64,000 bases of DNA from Lepas anatifera (taxonomy: Eukaryota > Arthropoda > Thecostraca > Lepadidae), in contig JAOTON010002243.1 in assembly GCA_034440635.1 (NCBI GenBank), forward strand, positions 1,024,501 through 1,088,500, read 5' to 3'. The notes beneath the pieces were generated by a model, which worked only from the letters and a program-made list of their open reading frames with translations, ran no database searches and had not been told where the DNA came from. Each line of letters begins with the position of its first letter. Within the stretch, counting starts at the first letter, position 1. A program made the position numbers and the translations under genes. Shown here in pieces: positions 23,130 to 36,540 of this stretch.

Positions 23130-24443
23130 GATGGGGCACGGGTCTCATCTAATGTTCTGCAGACCCCTAGAATTATCCATACCCTCTCTGGATTCTTTGC
23201 AGGCCCGTAAGATTTCACGGGCTGCAGCGAAATTTGCGCGGGCCCCTGGGAGTTCAGTGATCTTTTTCGTTTACCCTGAAAATAAATTGTGTGAGGTCGC
23301 AAAATTGTGTGAGATCTACGATGTCATTCATCCAATTCGAAGTTTTAATGCACCTGGAGTTGTGAACATATGCTCAAACGTTTAGCGGACCCCAGCTTTG
23401 TGACTATCACGCAAGGTTTGCTGGCCCCTAGAGCTTTGCGGGACCGCTCATGAATCATACGGGCCCCCAAGCTGTTACGGGTCATAGCCAAACTTTCGCG
23501 GGTTTTCTGAATTGTTTGAGTTGTTTTACCTCCTAAGTTTTACAGGCCCCCAAGCGCCTGCGCAACTTAGCCTGGAGACTGTCAAATTCACCCTGAAAAC
23601 CGCGTTAGACAGTGCGGGCTCTGAGAGGGCAAATGCCCCATCTGAAGTCTTGAGGGTTACTGGAGTTTCCAATACCTATTCTGGCTTTTTGCAGGCCTTC
23701 TAAATTCCACGGGCTCCATCCCAACGTCTGCGGGCCCCTAGAGTTTTGCAGATTCGCTCATGAATCTTACGGGCTCCGAATCGGTGGGGGTTAGCGCTGA
23801 ATACAGCGTTAACCAGTGCGGGTTCTGAGCGGGCACGGACCCCATCTCAAGTTTTGCGGGCTGCTGGAGTTTCCCATATTCGCTCTGGCTTTTTGCGGCG
23901 CGCCTAAATTTCACCGGCTCTACTAAAACTTTCGCCGGTCCCCAGAGATTTGCAAGCCCACTCCTGAATCTCACAGACCCGCAATCTGGAATTAACCCAT
24001 GCAAACTAGCACTGGTCTTCCAAATAGTGCAAAATTTGTTTTACTCCTAAGTTGCACGATGCATAGGGCACCCGTATTGTGCCGCACTAATGGGTACGGG
24101 CCCCATCTCATGTGTTGTGGCCCCTGAAATTTCCATGCCTACTGTTGATTTTTGTGCACCCCCAGGATAGCACGGGCACACCCAAACTTGCACGGGCCGC
24201 TGGGAGTTTGGTGGGACGTGAGATGGCACTGGTTTCATCCAAAGCTCCAAAGCTTTTCGGCTCAATGCAGTCGCGAAGATCTACCACAACATTGAGCGGG
24301 CCTCAACGATGTAAGAGCCAATTCACAAGTGTGTGGACCCCTGGAGTTTTGAAGAGTAGCTCATGAATTATATAGGCACCCAAGCTGGTGCGGGCCCCCA
24401 CCCACAATGGTGCGGACCCTCTGAATTGTGTGAGGTATCATTA
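23130..24443. repeat. Degenerate long-period repeat with GGGCCCC-type blocks
   Basis: About four to five diverged units of roughly 200-300 bp share an order of blocks. A 'CCCCATCTCAAG' block is followed by 'GGAGTTTCC.ATA', then 'CTCTGGCTTTTTGC', then 'CGGGCCCCTAGAGTTTTGC' and 'CTCATGAATCTTACGGGC'. Related blocks resume after the inserted complex, at about 31820-31935. It has no coding signal. Confidence 0.55.
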
Positions 24444-24927
24444 GATATGTCAAGGGAAATGACCTAAGGCCCTAGAAGAGAAAAGTGAAGAGTTATAGGC
24501 GACAGGTGTGAGAGGATCCCTAAAAAAACTAAAACAACTTGGAATCCCACAGCAGATCCCTGCGGAACACCACGGAAGTAAAAAGGAGCATAAAACAGCT
24601 TAAATGAACCTAAAAAGGGTGCAAAAGCACAGGTGAGATGTGGAATGAACTAAAACGCTGCTAAACAAAAATACAAACTCGGTCGAAAAACTAAGATTCT
24701 GTGTGTAAACTAAAACTGTATATGTGAACTAAAATTCAAAGTATACACTAAAACCGCAATGGAAGCCTCAAGAACAGTACGGACCTGAATAAAAGGGAAA
24801 TGGAAGTCAAGGAAAGGTAAAACACGACGTTTCGGTCATGGACCATCATCAGGCGTAAGGCAGTCAAAGAGTGAGAACCAGACCCGTGAGGTAAACTTTT
24901 ATTGTAGTCTCGACAGTGTCGCGGTTT

Positions 24928-25439
24928 AAAACAGTTCAAATAAGAGCCTCCTTGCGTGTGAGGGTGTCAACGAATAAGCGGCCAAAAGGATGATTGTGTG
25001 TTTAGACTGGGTTTGCGTTGTCTGATCAGAATAGACTCAGGAAATCTTGCGGTCGGGCCCATCCCTAGTGTGTTTCAAAATTTTAATAGCCAAAAAATCC
25101 GTGGTGAGGCTCTGATCTGGGTGAACCAGTCGTCGATGGTCCCCGAAAGGCGTCTTGTCCCGTTTGTGACGTGCATCCCCAAGGTGTTCATTGAACCTAA
25201 GTCGAACAGAACGTTGACAGACCAGACCAGAGACAGACCAGTTGACAAGCAGACCAGAGCCTTACCACGGATTTTTTGCCTATTAAAATTTTGAAACACT
25301 CTAGGGATGGGCCCGACCACAAATTTTCCGAATCTTTTCTGATCAGACAACACAAACTCAGTCTAAACACGCAGTCATCCTCTTGGCCGCTTATTTGTTG
25401 ACGCCCTCACACGCACGCAGGCTCTCATTTGAACTGTTT
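24928..25439. repeat. Inner inverted repeat, ~185-bp arms
   Basis: The arm beginning AACAGTTCAAATAAGAGCC is repeated in reverse ending GGCTCTCATTTGAACTGTT. Both arms include GGTCGGGCCCATCCCTAG. The spacer of about 145 bp holds repeated AGACCAG motifs. Confidence 0.85.
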
Positions 25440-25442
25440 TAA

Positions 25443-26602
25443 CCCTTGCCCCGGTGGCGGGTACGAGCCACCTTCGCCCTGGTGGGGGGGGCTAAAAAGA
25501 CCCCTTCGATCTCAAAAACTAAGAGAACTAGAAAAAAGCGCAAAACAGCAATCGAAAGTTCTTCAAAAATCAAATCAAAAATACTTATGCCATTTTTCTC
25601 GTCAGGTCAATATGAAGGTCACCAGAGGTCGAAATAGGTCAAAATCATACCTATATCTCAGAAACTATGATAGCTGGAAACATTTTTTAACACAATTCGA
25701 AAGCTCTTGACTTACTCTTTCATTACAGTGCAATTATTCTTGGACCAGGTCAAAGACTAGGGAGCTACAGGTCACTGAATATTGGGAATGTTCTTGGGAA
25801 TGTCCATAGCCACCCAGCGTGCATAAGGGCGTTTCCTTTTTCGCTAATAACTTCCAAACCAAACAAGATACAGCAATAGTTGATGCACCATTGCAATCCT
25901 CTTATTAATACAAATCTAATGATATATAATATTGCTATGCCAGGTCCAATTTAAGAATTTGACCTGACCCAGGGCAACGGTCTGACCCAATCTTGACCTG
26001 GCATAGTCATGATGTATATCATTTGACTTGCACGGACTATACAAACACTTTTGTGAAAAAATAAAAGTTGTATCTTTCTTTATTAAAAATTTATAGAGTA
26101 AAACACCAAAAAATGCTTATTTGACCTAAAGTGACCTTTCAAATGTCACAAGTCAAAATTTTTGGTATCACTTCAGAAATGGGCTAAGAGCAAGTCGTAT
26201 CCTATGTTTGAAGTTGATTCCATCCATATTTTGTGAGAAAAGCTCATTTCGTGATTTTCCCCATGTATTTACAATGGGGAGGTCATGCTCTGCACATGAC
26301 CTTAGGTCACCAATATAAACAATCCCGGAACATATTTTATAGCTCCTGGTGGGCCCAATATGTGGTATAAGTTTTAACTTGATCGATTAACCCTCCTTTT
26401 AGTTATCCAGTCCTAAGCATTTTTTGAGGTGAGGTCACTTCACCTGGCCTGGTGACCTGACCTGATATGACCTTGAGCTAAAATTTTCAGTAAAGAGGTG
26501 GAAATTATTAAGGAACAGCTAGACTAAGTTAAGACGCCGTTTTTTTTGGTCACTTATGAAAAACCCGAGGGGGTCTAAAAAGACCCCCACCCGGGCGAAG
26601 GT
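25443..26602 (+). mobile_element. TTAA-target transposon, 1160 bp (variant subfamily)
   Basis: TTAA flanks both sides (25439-25442 and 26603-26606). The left end is CCCTTGCCCCGGTGGCGGGT; the right end reads inwards ACCTTCGCCCGGGTGGGGG. Near-terminal GGCTAAAAAGACCCC on the left mirrors GGTCTAAAAAGACCCCC on the right. The interior is AGGTCA-rich and has no transposase. Confidence 0.85.
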
Positions 26603-27336
26603 TTAAACAGCGACACTGTCGAGGCTACAACAAAAGTTTACCTCAGGGGTCTCGTTCTCACTCTTTCACTGCCTTACAACTGATGATGGTCCATGACCGA
26701 AACGTCGTGTTTTGCCTTTCCCTGACTTTCATTTCCCCTTATTCAGGTCCGTACTGTTCTTGAGGCTTACATTGCGGTTTTAGTGTATACTTTGAATTTC
26801 AGTTCACATATACAGTTTTAGTTTACACACAGAATCTTAGTTTTTCGACCGAGTTTGTATTTTTGTTTAGCAGCGTTTTAGTTCATTCCACATCTCACCT
26901 GTGCTTTTGCACCCTTTTTAGGTTAGTTTAAGCTGTTTTATGCTCTTTTTACTTTCGTGGTGTTCCGCAGGGATCTGTTGTGGGATTCCAAGTTGTTTTA
27001 GTTTTTTTAGGGATCCTCTCCCACCTGTTGCCTTTTACTCTTCACTTTTCTCTTCTAAGGCCTTAGGTCATTTCAGGGGTCTAAAAAAGTGAACGAGTGG
27101 TCGCCGACTAAAATCCAAGCTTCTTCGATGGTCGCCGAACCTAATGCTACATGTATTACAAAATCGGTCTTAAAAGTGGGATAAATATGGCTATAGGGAA
27201 GCACTGGCGAGTGCAAGGGGGAAGGTTCCGATAAAATATAGATATAAAAACCTATAAAATATAGATCGGGTTTCTCGATATCCATGACCTAAGCCAGAAT
27301 CAAGTCATTAACTATGTGATTTCATGAGATTATAAT

Positions 27337-27455
27337 CAGGGGCGTAGCCTACGGGGGGCGGCAGGGACAGCCGCCCATCAGGGCCCTTTTGGTGCTGTCG
27401 CAGGGCCCTTTTCGGGGCGCCGCCCTCCCTGAGCGAAATCCTGGCTACGCCCCTG
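27337..27455. mobile_element. 119-bp hAT-type MITE
   Basis: Perfect 13-bp termini, CAGGGGCGTAGCC, face each other. The TSD is ATTATAAT (27329-27336) against ATTAAAAT (27456-27463), with one mismatch. The centre is GC-rich with GGGCCCTTTT repeats. Confidence 0.9.
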
Positions 27456-27518
27456 ATTAAAATTCAGTATTAAAGTCAGTTATGATCTGAAAGCAACAAA
27501 ATTATACATGCTGGCCCT

Positions 27519-28150
27519 TAACCCTAGCCCCAGTGACCAGCATGAATCACCTATGAACCCCCCTGGTGGGAGGGGGTTAAAAATGACACCCTCCATCTCG
27601 GAAACAAAGAAAGATAGAAGCAGAAAAAGCGATCGAAAGGTCGTCGGAAATGCAATCGGCGTTACTCTCGGAATTTTTGCCTAAGGTCAATACTGTTGTG
27701 GTCACCAGAGGGGAAAAATTCATATACGTCAAAATGTATCAAATGCAGTGCTCTATAAAACTTTGCTTATCTCCGTACGCAAAATAGCCGGAACCACTTT
27801 CTCAATGCTATTCGATAGAGCCCGACCAGCTCTTTCACTAAGGCAACATCCATTTTCATATCGGGTCAAAGGCTAGGGCGCAATAGGACACTGAATATTG
27901 GGGATGTTATCACGTAGCTTCTAGTTACAATAGGAAGAACACTCGCTTTGGGCGTGTTATGTTGGACCTAAAAGCCAATGTTGGATAGTGATCAGTCATT
28001 TATACGCACTACGCAGTCATGAATACGTATCGATAATGCCCACTAAGCTTAGGCTAAGTCTGTTTAGAGATCAATCGAGGTCAAAGATGATACGCTGCCC
28101 GTACCCAAGGGCAATTAAATGGGCGCTGAAAGCGGTGGGACGGGGTACCT
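27519..28150 (+). mobile_element. Truncated TTAA-family fragment
   Basis: It begins TTAACCCTAGCCCCAGTG, like the 25443 copy, and has the subterminal GGTGGGAGGGGGTTAAAAA and ACCCTCCATCTCGG blocks. The right end is lost; the boundary given is approximate. Confidence 0.5.
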
Positions 28151-29090
28151 ACGCATCCCCCGGTTGGCCAACCAGGGGGGACATCTCCCCTAAAACTTTA
28201 GGTTCATCGTCATTAATGCTGTCAGGTACCAAATATGCTCACAATTCCCCTGCCCCGGTCAGCACCAGCCCGGGTCCGTTCCCCTGTAAAAATTCCGTGG
28301 CAGCGCCTCTGGGCATTAACATTTCCGACCATTACTTCTATACCAAGCAAGATACAACCATGATTGATGCACCATTGTTGTTCTCTCATCAACAATGGTT
28401 TTATTTTGTGTCCATCCATGTGAAAAATTGTTAGGCCTTATCTTAGAGACAAATAAAAGGGTTTGCAGCACCTTAAAAAGAGTCTCAGAAACAGTTCCGA
28501 TGTTTCATTTAACTAGAGAAAAACATTTTTCATGTACATACATGCGGCGTGAAATACTTGTGATTCTTCACATTGAGGCGCCACAAATCAGATAAATTCC
28601 TGTAACATTTCAAATTCAAACATTATTCGTTGGCAACATTTCCTCAGAAGTGCAGTGGAAAATATCAACCATTGCTGAGATGAGGCTCAATTTTTGCTCC
28701 ATTGTTGAACATGGTTCTACTCAAAGCAATAGCAATGCTGTCTCTTGGGAATAACCTTATTTTCTTTGCATGACATCATTCCCATGATAACTATTTCCAA
28801 AGCTCTTAATTGATGCATTTTAGCATAAATATTCAGGACTGAAAAAGTTTCCAGAATAGTTGCTGATGACCCATTTGGACCAGGATTGGGTACTGAGAAG
28901 AACATTTTGCATTTCAGCAACCTGTTCTTTTGTGGTGGACGCAATCTCTCTGTGATATTTCTGCTGTACCTCTGTGGCAGTGCTTCCATATTTCATCCAT
29001 ACTAGAGAAAACAAAACAAGTCAACTTTCTTGTGACAAAAATATAAGATATTATCAGAAACTTGGATGCATATAATCAGTCAGTTAAAAA

Positions 29091-29201
<111 letters not shown>

Positions 29202-31826
29202 GATCACCCAGTGTGCATCCATCTGGGCAAAAGACACAGCTTATTCTATGTTTGGCAGACTTGGATTGGACCATTGTCCTTGCAGTGGAGTCTTCTGGCA
29301 AATTGGAAATGGTTTATCACATCTCTGTGCTGTGCAGGAATGCACATTTATATCCCTTATGGGGTACCAATGCACAGTGATGGATCTAGGATTTTAGTAA
29401 GGCGCAGCCCTCTGAGATTACATGCTGTACATCCATACATATATTTCAGGAAGCACGAACCAAAAGGGCACACTTCTCCCAAAAGGGTGGCTATTATCAT
29501 CAATCAGTGGGAGAAAACTGTGGTTGGTGTGACTTAAAATGGTAACAGTGACATATATGGGAATGCAAGACCCATAGATGGGAACACACATTCCCAATTA
29601 TGGGAATGCTTGAGACCATTTTCCAGAATAATATTTTGGGCCATGAAACAAACTTTTGGTCTTTCTACCTGGCTTATTTCTGTTCTTAAAATTTTAGAGG
29701 GCATTTATCTTTGAAACAGAAACAGGAAATCATACTTTATACCCTGCTTCAAATATTGAAGCTCAACATGTTTATTATGATCATTCACATGTCTTGGTGC
29801 ATCTGTGTAAATAAAACACTAGCCATATACAAAATCAATTAATATATACCTAGTGAAACAATAAAAGTTTTTAAATATATGATTTAAATTGCCAATTGAG
29901 ATAATAATATATACAGACCAAGACATATGGCCATACAGAACATGATGTGAGCCAACCTAGTACAACAAAACCTGTTTTCAGCACCTTTAATGCCATTTTT
30001 CACAACTTCTAAACTTCAAAGCTCCATCTGTATCCCCATCATTTGTATTCTAGTGGTGGGGGCAGTAGCAAGGTATTTTCAGCCTCACAGACCTGGTTTA
30101 ATCAGGTTTGGGGTTACCCTTTTCCTCAGGCCGCCCTTAATCCTTTCAAACTTAAGGGGTCCTGAACTCGAGTTCAGGGATCCCTTGGACCTGTCACTGC
30201 TGTGGCACCCCAAATGAAAGCTCAAGTTATTTTCTGTGCCTACTAAGAGTATCCTTAAAATTTTCATATTTCTCATTTCAGGGACTTTAAAATCATTAAA
30301 TAAGAGGCCTACTTGGTCACACAGTTATATGTCCAGCTATAAGGCAAGAACATGGTGGTATCAAAAGCAGTATACTTGTTATGGATAGTCTCATAATTAG
30401 GCACCCCAAAAATCGTTTTGGAATCCACCCCCTTGGGAATTTGTGACTATAGAACAATGTTAACAATGACATTTTAGAGTGATTGTGGTTGGAAAGAGTT
30501 TAAACATGCACCACTGCCAGTGTACAAAGTATAGCACTTTCGACGAGATCTCGTTGGTGCGAGTGCCCTTGTAGACAGGAGCAAGTGGTGCGAATTTTAT
30601 TACCCTGGTGCGAATTTGCAAGACAGGTGCGAGGGAGGCAACACTGAGAACCAAAAAATAATGGTTGAATGGTTATAAGGACACAGGAGGGAGCCTTATG
30701 ACAAGTCCGTAACTAACTAATGGAAGAGGTAGTATTGTATCGGGTGGGTAGGAGTGAGTGCGTTTTTCTCCCTGGTATATGGCGGATTGGTGGGAATTCT
30801 TTTTGTGGCTATCGGTGCGAATTTGTGCAAGAATTTTAGATGGCTGGTGCGACTCGTATGACCTGCTGTTATACTTTGCAGACTGGCACCACTGGTATTC
30901 AAGTTTTTTCCTTCTGAGATTTTTCGCGGTAAAGCAAAACAAGGAAACATCATTGCAAGTAGACTCCAAAACCCACCTAGATTGCACGGATCGTCTATGA
31001 TAAACGCACATCTTGATTTAACCCCTTGAATTTAACAAATTGAACACCAGTCGGCAAAAACGGCGCCCACTGCCTTCAAGAATACAAAAATATTAGCGGC
31101 AGCCCGCGCCGCACTCGTTCTGAAGGCCGCAGACACCGAAAATGTACCAGGGCGACCACCGGCGACCAGGCGACCACGCAAGTCGGCGGTTTCGGCCGAC
31201 TTGGTCGCCCATTGGTTGCCTATTGAAAAAAATGAAAATCACCGACTTGGTACCGACTCGTGACAGATTTTAGTTCATTCTAGTTTGAACTTAAAAATAG
31301 TACATAAATACGGTACAGGAGATGGCATCACCTAAAGTACCAGGTTATTTTAGTGTTTCAGTCGTTTTTCGTAAAATTGGAACCAAAAATTGTAATAAGA
31401 AGAAACATAACTAGCATAGACTAGCAGCAACTAAGGGCGGTGATGATACCAGATGTAATCGGCCAAAGATGCCCCGTTGTAGCCAAGCTGTCTTTCAGAA
31501 ACGCCAACAAGCCGGGAAACGAAGGCTAACTTGGCTCTTTGTCGAAGTAGATTCTGCCCATTCTTGGCCAAAGGAACTGGCAGACTTCATCCAATAGATT
31601 TTGATGGGCACTATATATTACGATAACGGTTGGAGGCAGTGAAGAGGGTAACCATATTTAGAAGCAGGAGCGGATGGTGGAAGCTAAAATCATGGGAAAA
31701 CGGATGGAATTAGAGTTTGAGACGGTTGCTGGGTCGCCAACAAAAAGATGATAGGGTCACCGACGGCGTAGGTAGATCGGCAAGTTTTTAGACCCCTGGG
31801 TCATTTCCCTTGACATATCCATAGTT

Positions 31827-33410
31827 TGTGCAAATCCTGAGAGAACACTCCTCCTGAAGCCCTGGAGTTGTGCAAACCTACTCCTGTTATTTTGCAGATC
31901 TTTCAAAAAATTGCACGGGCTCTTGGTACGGTATTTTGTAACACTGAAAGTGATCACCAAGCCCCACAATTAATTGGGACCTTAGATATTAGTTAGCAGA
32001 CTTTTTGATGACTCAAACTTCTTCAGTCGAATCGACTCTGATTCTGACTCGACTTGCAGTGTTGAAAAAGGTGAGTTGAATCGACTCAGCCCAAATTCAG
32101 AAGTGAGCCGACTCGACCCTGACTCAAATAAGCATTGAGTCGGAGTCGATTCTCAATGGTGGAAAAGTATGCACACACAAAATACACATTTCCTTCAATA
32201 TTATGTAAATTTCAGTACATTTATTCATGGCATTAACTATTTAATAACTGCACATTTCCTTTAATAATATGGCAATTGCAATGTATTGATTCATGACATA
32301 AATTATTTCTGCATAGGAATGAAGAAAGATGCTAAACGCGAACAGGTGAGTAAGAGGAAGGGCCTGAGGGCCTTTAATTTTGAAGGCATGTCCTTCATGA
32401 GCATAGAAATAATTGAAGCAATAAGCGACATTTCAAATGCAAAGAACAGGAATCAATATTCTAACATATGACATTTTGAGAGACAATTCCTGCCCACAGT
32501 ACATTTTAAACACTCCTGTGACGAATTTATCTAAAAAAATAAATAGTTACTACAGTGCGCACCCACCCATACAGCACCTCAAAAGCAAATCAAATCCATG
32601 AACACTCGGCTCGTCTTCCCGGAAAAGCTGTGGCAAACACTACAGATGGCGCATTTAAGACATTTCAAACCTAACCTCGGATAGTGCAAAAGATGACTAT
32701 GGATAGCACTTTAAAAATCACATAATTAAAAAAACTAACAAAATATGCAGGTTTATGGTAAAGTAATTTTGCCCTCAGGCTACAAAAGCCTAAATCACCA
32801 ATATTTTCCTCCGCACTATGATGATTTTGTAATTAGCGTGGCGTGCATGGGGGCAGTGATCAATAAATAGAAATAATCATCATCAATAATTTGAAGAGGG
32901 GTTGTTTTTGTGAGAGACTTTATGTACATTTTTCAGTTTGCCAGTTTCACGGCTTGAAATTACTTAGGCAATGCCAGAGATAGGACAGATTTATTTTCCG
33001 TGCACAGGCAGCATTTATGATCTTCGAAGGGATATCTTCAACGACGACAACTTAAGATAGCGCCTTGAAATAAACAGTTAATTTAAACTTTTAGTTGCCG
33101 TTTTGACCCATTTCAAGGCTAACGTGCAAAATAATATTTTTGGTACTCTCTATCTGACGCTGACATTACCTGCTTTTTGTGTTTTTTATCAAACGAAGGG
33201 AGAAAGTAGACAATAAAATGTGGTTTCCTAAGAGTGAATTATTGCATTAGAATGAGCTTAGGACATTGCATGGTGTGTGCCCTCAAAGCTGGAAAAGTTT
33301 GATTTTGTACAAAATCACACATTTTTCTGTATGATTGTGCATGCTTTGGCTAAAATCAAACGGAAAATAAATACCAAATGTGTGTGCTTTTGAAACTATA
33401 TGTAACACGC
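31827..33410. other. No gene recognised; a cluster of GACTC motifs near 32030-32160
   Basis: AT-rich DNA. From about 32030 to 32160 GACTCG/CGAGTC motifs recur in both orientations, so the segment could fold back on itself. No exon or RNA gene is seen. Confidence 0.5.
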
Positions 33411-33412
33411 GC

Positions 33413-34180
33413 ATTGACGAGGGTCTGAGCCGCATTCGCTTTGACGGGGGCGGGTACCCCCTAATATCTCGAGAACCACGCTGGGTAGCGAAAAACGGTT
33501 AACGGCGTTGGGTAGCGCATTCACTTCTCCATCGAAAATATTTGAAAATTTTTGTCAGGTCACATTTAAGGACACTAGAAGTCAAGACATGCAGTCATAG
33601 GAATAACATGTAAATGAAGGTTTTCGGTCATAACATCTGAACAAGTAAAGATAGAGCAAAACAATTTGAACTATATGGATCCTCGCAGCACGCCGAATCG
33701 AATGATATATAATATGACCTTGCTAGGTCAAAGCAAGGATTTGACCTGACCCGAGGTCAGGTCAAGGTCAAATGAGATAAAATGAATATCATTAGAACCG
33801 TAAAGACAAGGCGAATCTAATGCAGTTAAACTAAACGCTCTATCACTATCCGTTGCTAAATTATTCAGTTAAAATAATTTGTCCATGTATTTCCAATGGA
33901 GAGGTCATGGCTCGTACCTGACCTTAGGTCATCGATATAAAAAATACCGGAAATATTTTAGAGAACTCGGTGGGCCCATTATGTGATGAGTATCAATCGG
34001 ATAAGTTCACCTTGTTCCGACTTACGCTATCTTAAACTTTTTTAGGTCAGGTCACTTGACCTGTTCTGATGATCTGATCTGAGATGACTTAACCTTAAAA
34101 TTTTGACAAAAGTTGTAAAAATGATGAGAGAGGAGGTATGCCATGTACGGCGGCGCTACACGCCGCCATTTGTATGTTAT
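33413..34180 (+). mobile_element. TTAA-family transposon, right end lost
   Basis: It starts TAACACGCGCATTGACGAGG and follows copy 1 (1024..1858) through ATGTACGGCGGCGCTACACG. It then breaks off at about 34180, before the right terminal repeat. The interior is again AGGTCA-rich. Confidence 0.78.
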
Positions 34181-34306
34181 TGCCATAAGCTTGAATGGGG
34201 CTCCTTCAGCTGGTTTAAGACCCAATAGCAGCCGGCCTGGGGTCCCTAAGCTGAGCCAGGCCCCCAAGGCTAATATGCTCCCTGCAGCAGAGCTGGGATC
34301 CATTAA

Positions 34307-35149
34307 CACGCGCATTAACGGGGGCGGGTACCCGCCCCCTTGGGTTTTTCGGAGATAGCAAAAAACGGCGGCGGGTAGCGCTGCCGTACTTGGTAAACAT
34401 TTTCCCTCATCATTTTTACAACTTATGTGAAAATTTTAAGGTTAGGTCATCTCAGGTCAGGTCACCAGTACACGTCAAGGGACCTGACATAAAAAAGTTT
34501 AAGATAGCATAAGTCGGAGCAGGGTGAACTTATCCGATTGAAACTCATATCACATATTGGGCCCACCGAGTTCTGTTAAATATGTTCTGGTATTTTTCAT
34601 ATCGATGACCTAAAATCAGGTACAAGGCATGACCTCTCCATTGGAAATGCATAGGAAAAATGTTTTTTACTGTATAACTCAGTAACGGATAGTGATAGAG
34701 CGTTTATTTTAGCTGCATTAGACTCGCCTTGGCTTTGCAGTTCTAATGATATGCATTTTATATAGTTTGACCCTGACCTGACCTCAGGTCAGGACAAATC
34801 CTTGATTTGACCTAGCAAGGTCAAATTATATATCATTCGATTCGGCTTGCTGCGAGGATTCATAGAGATTAAGTCGTTTTGCTCTATCTTTGTTTTGTTC
34901 AGATGCAATGGCCGAAAAACTTAATTTATATGTTATCCCTATTACGGCATGTTTTGACCTCTCGTGACCTTAAATGTGACCTGACCAAAAATGCTTCAAT
35001 TAATTTCGATGGAGAAGTAGATGGGCTACCCAACACCGTTTACCATTTTTCGATACCTACCGTGGTTCTCGAGATCTTAGGGGGGCGGGTACCTACCCCC
35101 CACCCCCTCGTCAAAGCGAAGGTGGCTCAGACCCCCGTCAATGCGCGTC
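34307..35149 (-). mobile_element. TTAA-target transposon, inverted copy next to the previous one
   Basis: TTAA sits at 34303-34306 and 35150-35153. The ends are CACGCGCATTAACGGGGGCG and, inverted, GACGCGCATTGACGGGGG. Orientation is opposite to the copy at 33413, so together they form a large imperfect inverted repeat around 34180-34303. The surrounding degenerate GGGGCCCCTGAGC repeat (34190-34300 and 35160-35480) was split by this insertion. Confidence 0.85.
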
Positions 35150-35159
35150 TTAACTTGAA

Positions 35160-36480
35160 CGGGCCTTTTGAGTTGTTTTGAGACCCTATATAAGCCAACC
35201 TGGGGGGCCCCTGAGCCGAACCGGGCACCTAAGCTTATCAGGCCCAATGAGATGATATGGGGACCCCTGTGCTGAGGAGCTCTTAGGGGCCCTGTGCTTA
35301 TGTTGGGTCACTTCATAATCTGGTTTTGGGGCCCCTGAGCAGATTTTTTGGATTCCTGAGCCATGTTCTGGGCCCTGGGGGGCCTCTAAGATAATTTGGC
35401 GGCCCCTGAGCGAACCTGGGGTCCCTGAGCTAGCCCAGCGTCTTTGAGCTGATCTGGGGTCCCAGAGCTTGAGACAGCCAGCAAACGAAATTTCTGAACA
35501 TTGCTGTTCATATGCATGAAAACATATATATGGCCTTTGACCTTACATGTAAAGTAATACCCCCTGGGCATTAAAATACCACCTATGCAACATACCACAC
35601 GTTAATTTTAAGTCAAATTCAACGAATACCGTCCACACAGCGATCAAATGTCCGTTTATAGCCTCTGGACATGTTCTGTCAACTACGATTGAAGACAAAA
35701 TATGCTAAATTTACTGTTGATTTATTAGGCCTCGCTAGGATTTTTCTTCAGTATCCAAACATAAATGTTTTGCCATGTTTTCATTGTTATTTGGAAAATT
35801 TTGCTAGGGGAAAATTGGACAAAGATACATTTACAAATTTGACCTGCGGAGGTCAAATGTCATTTGCAGGGCACTGACAAAAACGGCCCGTATCTGGTAG
35901 AGTAATCAATTCTATATACTCCGGTTCCAGCTGCACTGCTCTTCCTTGATTAGAACTAGAGTTATATACCCCTGAGTATTTCCACATAGGCCCCAAAAAT
36001 TGGACCTCAGCAAACTCCAGCCCAGACCGCTCCCAACACAGGGCACTAATTCGGACACACATCCTGGACCAAACGCCGAGCAGCAGCCGTCCCTTGGACA
36101 CCGACAAGCGTGACGAAACCGGCTGTCTTTCACTACAGAGTGAAAAGCATCACAGAGCTGTTGGATAAAAGCATGTAAGAAAGGCGGTAAAGAACGGAAG
36201 AATACGTGTATGAAAATACCTAGTGTAGCCAGTGTGCATGTGTGCTTTATTGAAAAGAAATGAGTGGTTTTAAAACTGCTCATAATTATGGGCCCATGGG
36301 CTGGGGGCCCCTTCGAGATGAGACCCCCTCCATGGATGCCCCCCCACTTTTCAAACGTTTCCTACTGGTTAGATAGGACCTTAGATTTTATTGTCACGCT
36401 TCGATATGTTTTCTGATTTGTCATGTCAAACATTTGCCTTATTCATTAAATAAGGAACAATATGTCCAAATTGAAAAATA

Positions 36481-36485
<5 letters not shown>
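35160..36485. other. Degenerate GGGGCCCCTGAGC repeat, then unassigned DNA
   Basis: From 35160 to about 35480 short diverged units of GGGGCCCCTGAGC type repeat irregularly. After that I see no gene. A minus-strand 123-codon frame (36283..35912) has no recognisable domain. Confidence 0.45.

Positions 36486-36486
<1 letters not shown>

Positions 36487-36537
<51 letters not shown>
36487..36537. repeat. (AT)n microsatellite
   Basis: Pure AT tract directly abutting the 3' end of the minus-strand SINE at 36541. Confidence 0.97.
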
Positions 36538-36539
<2 letters not shown>

Positions 36540-36540
36540 C

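Noticed and set aside
26955..26985. GVPQGS-like reverse transcriptase motif in the right inverted arm
   Set aside because: Only six residues match, with stops or non-coding composition around them; too little to call a reverse transcriptase.
29381..29540. Another hAT MITE starting CAGTGATGGATCTAGG
   Set aside because: Left end fits, but no matching right end or TSD could be found.
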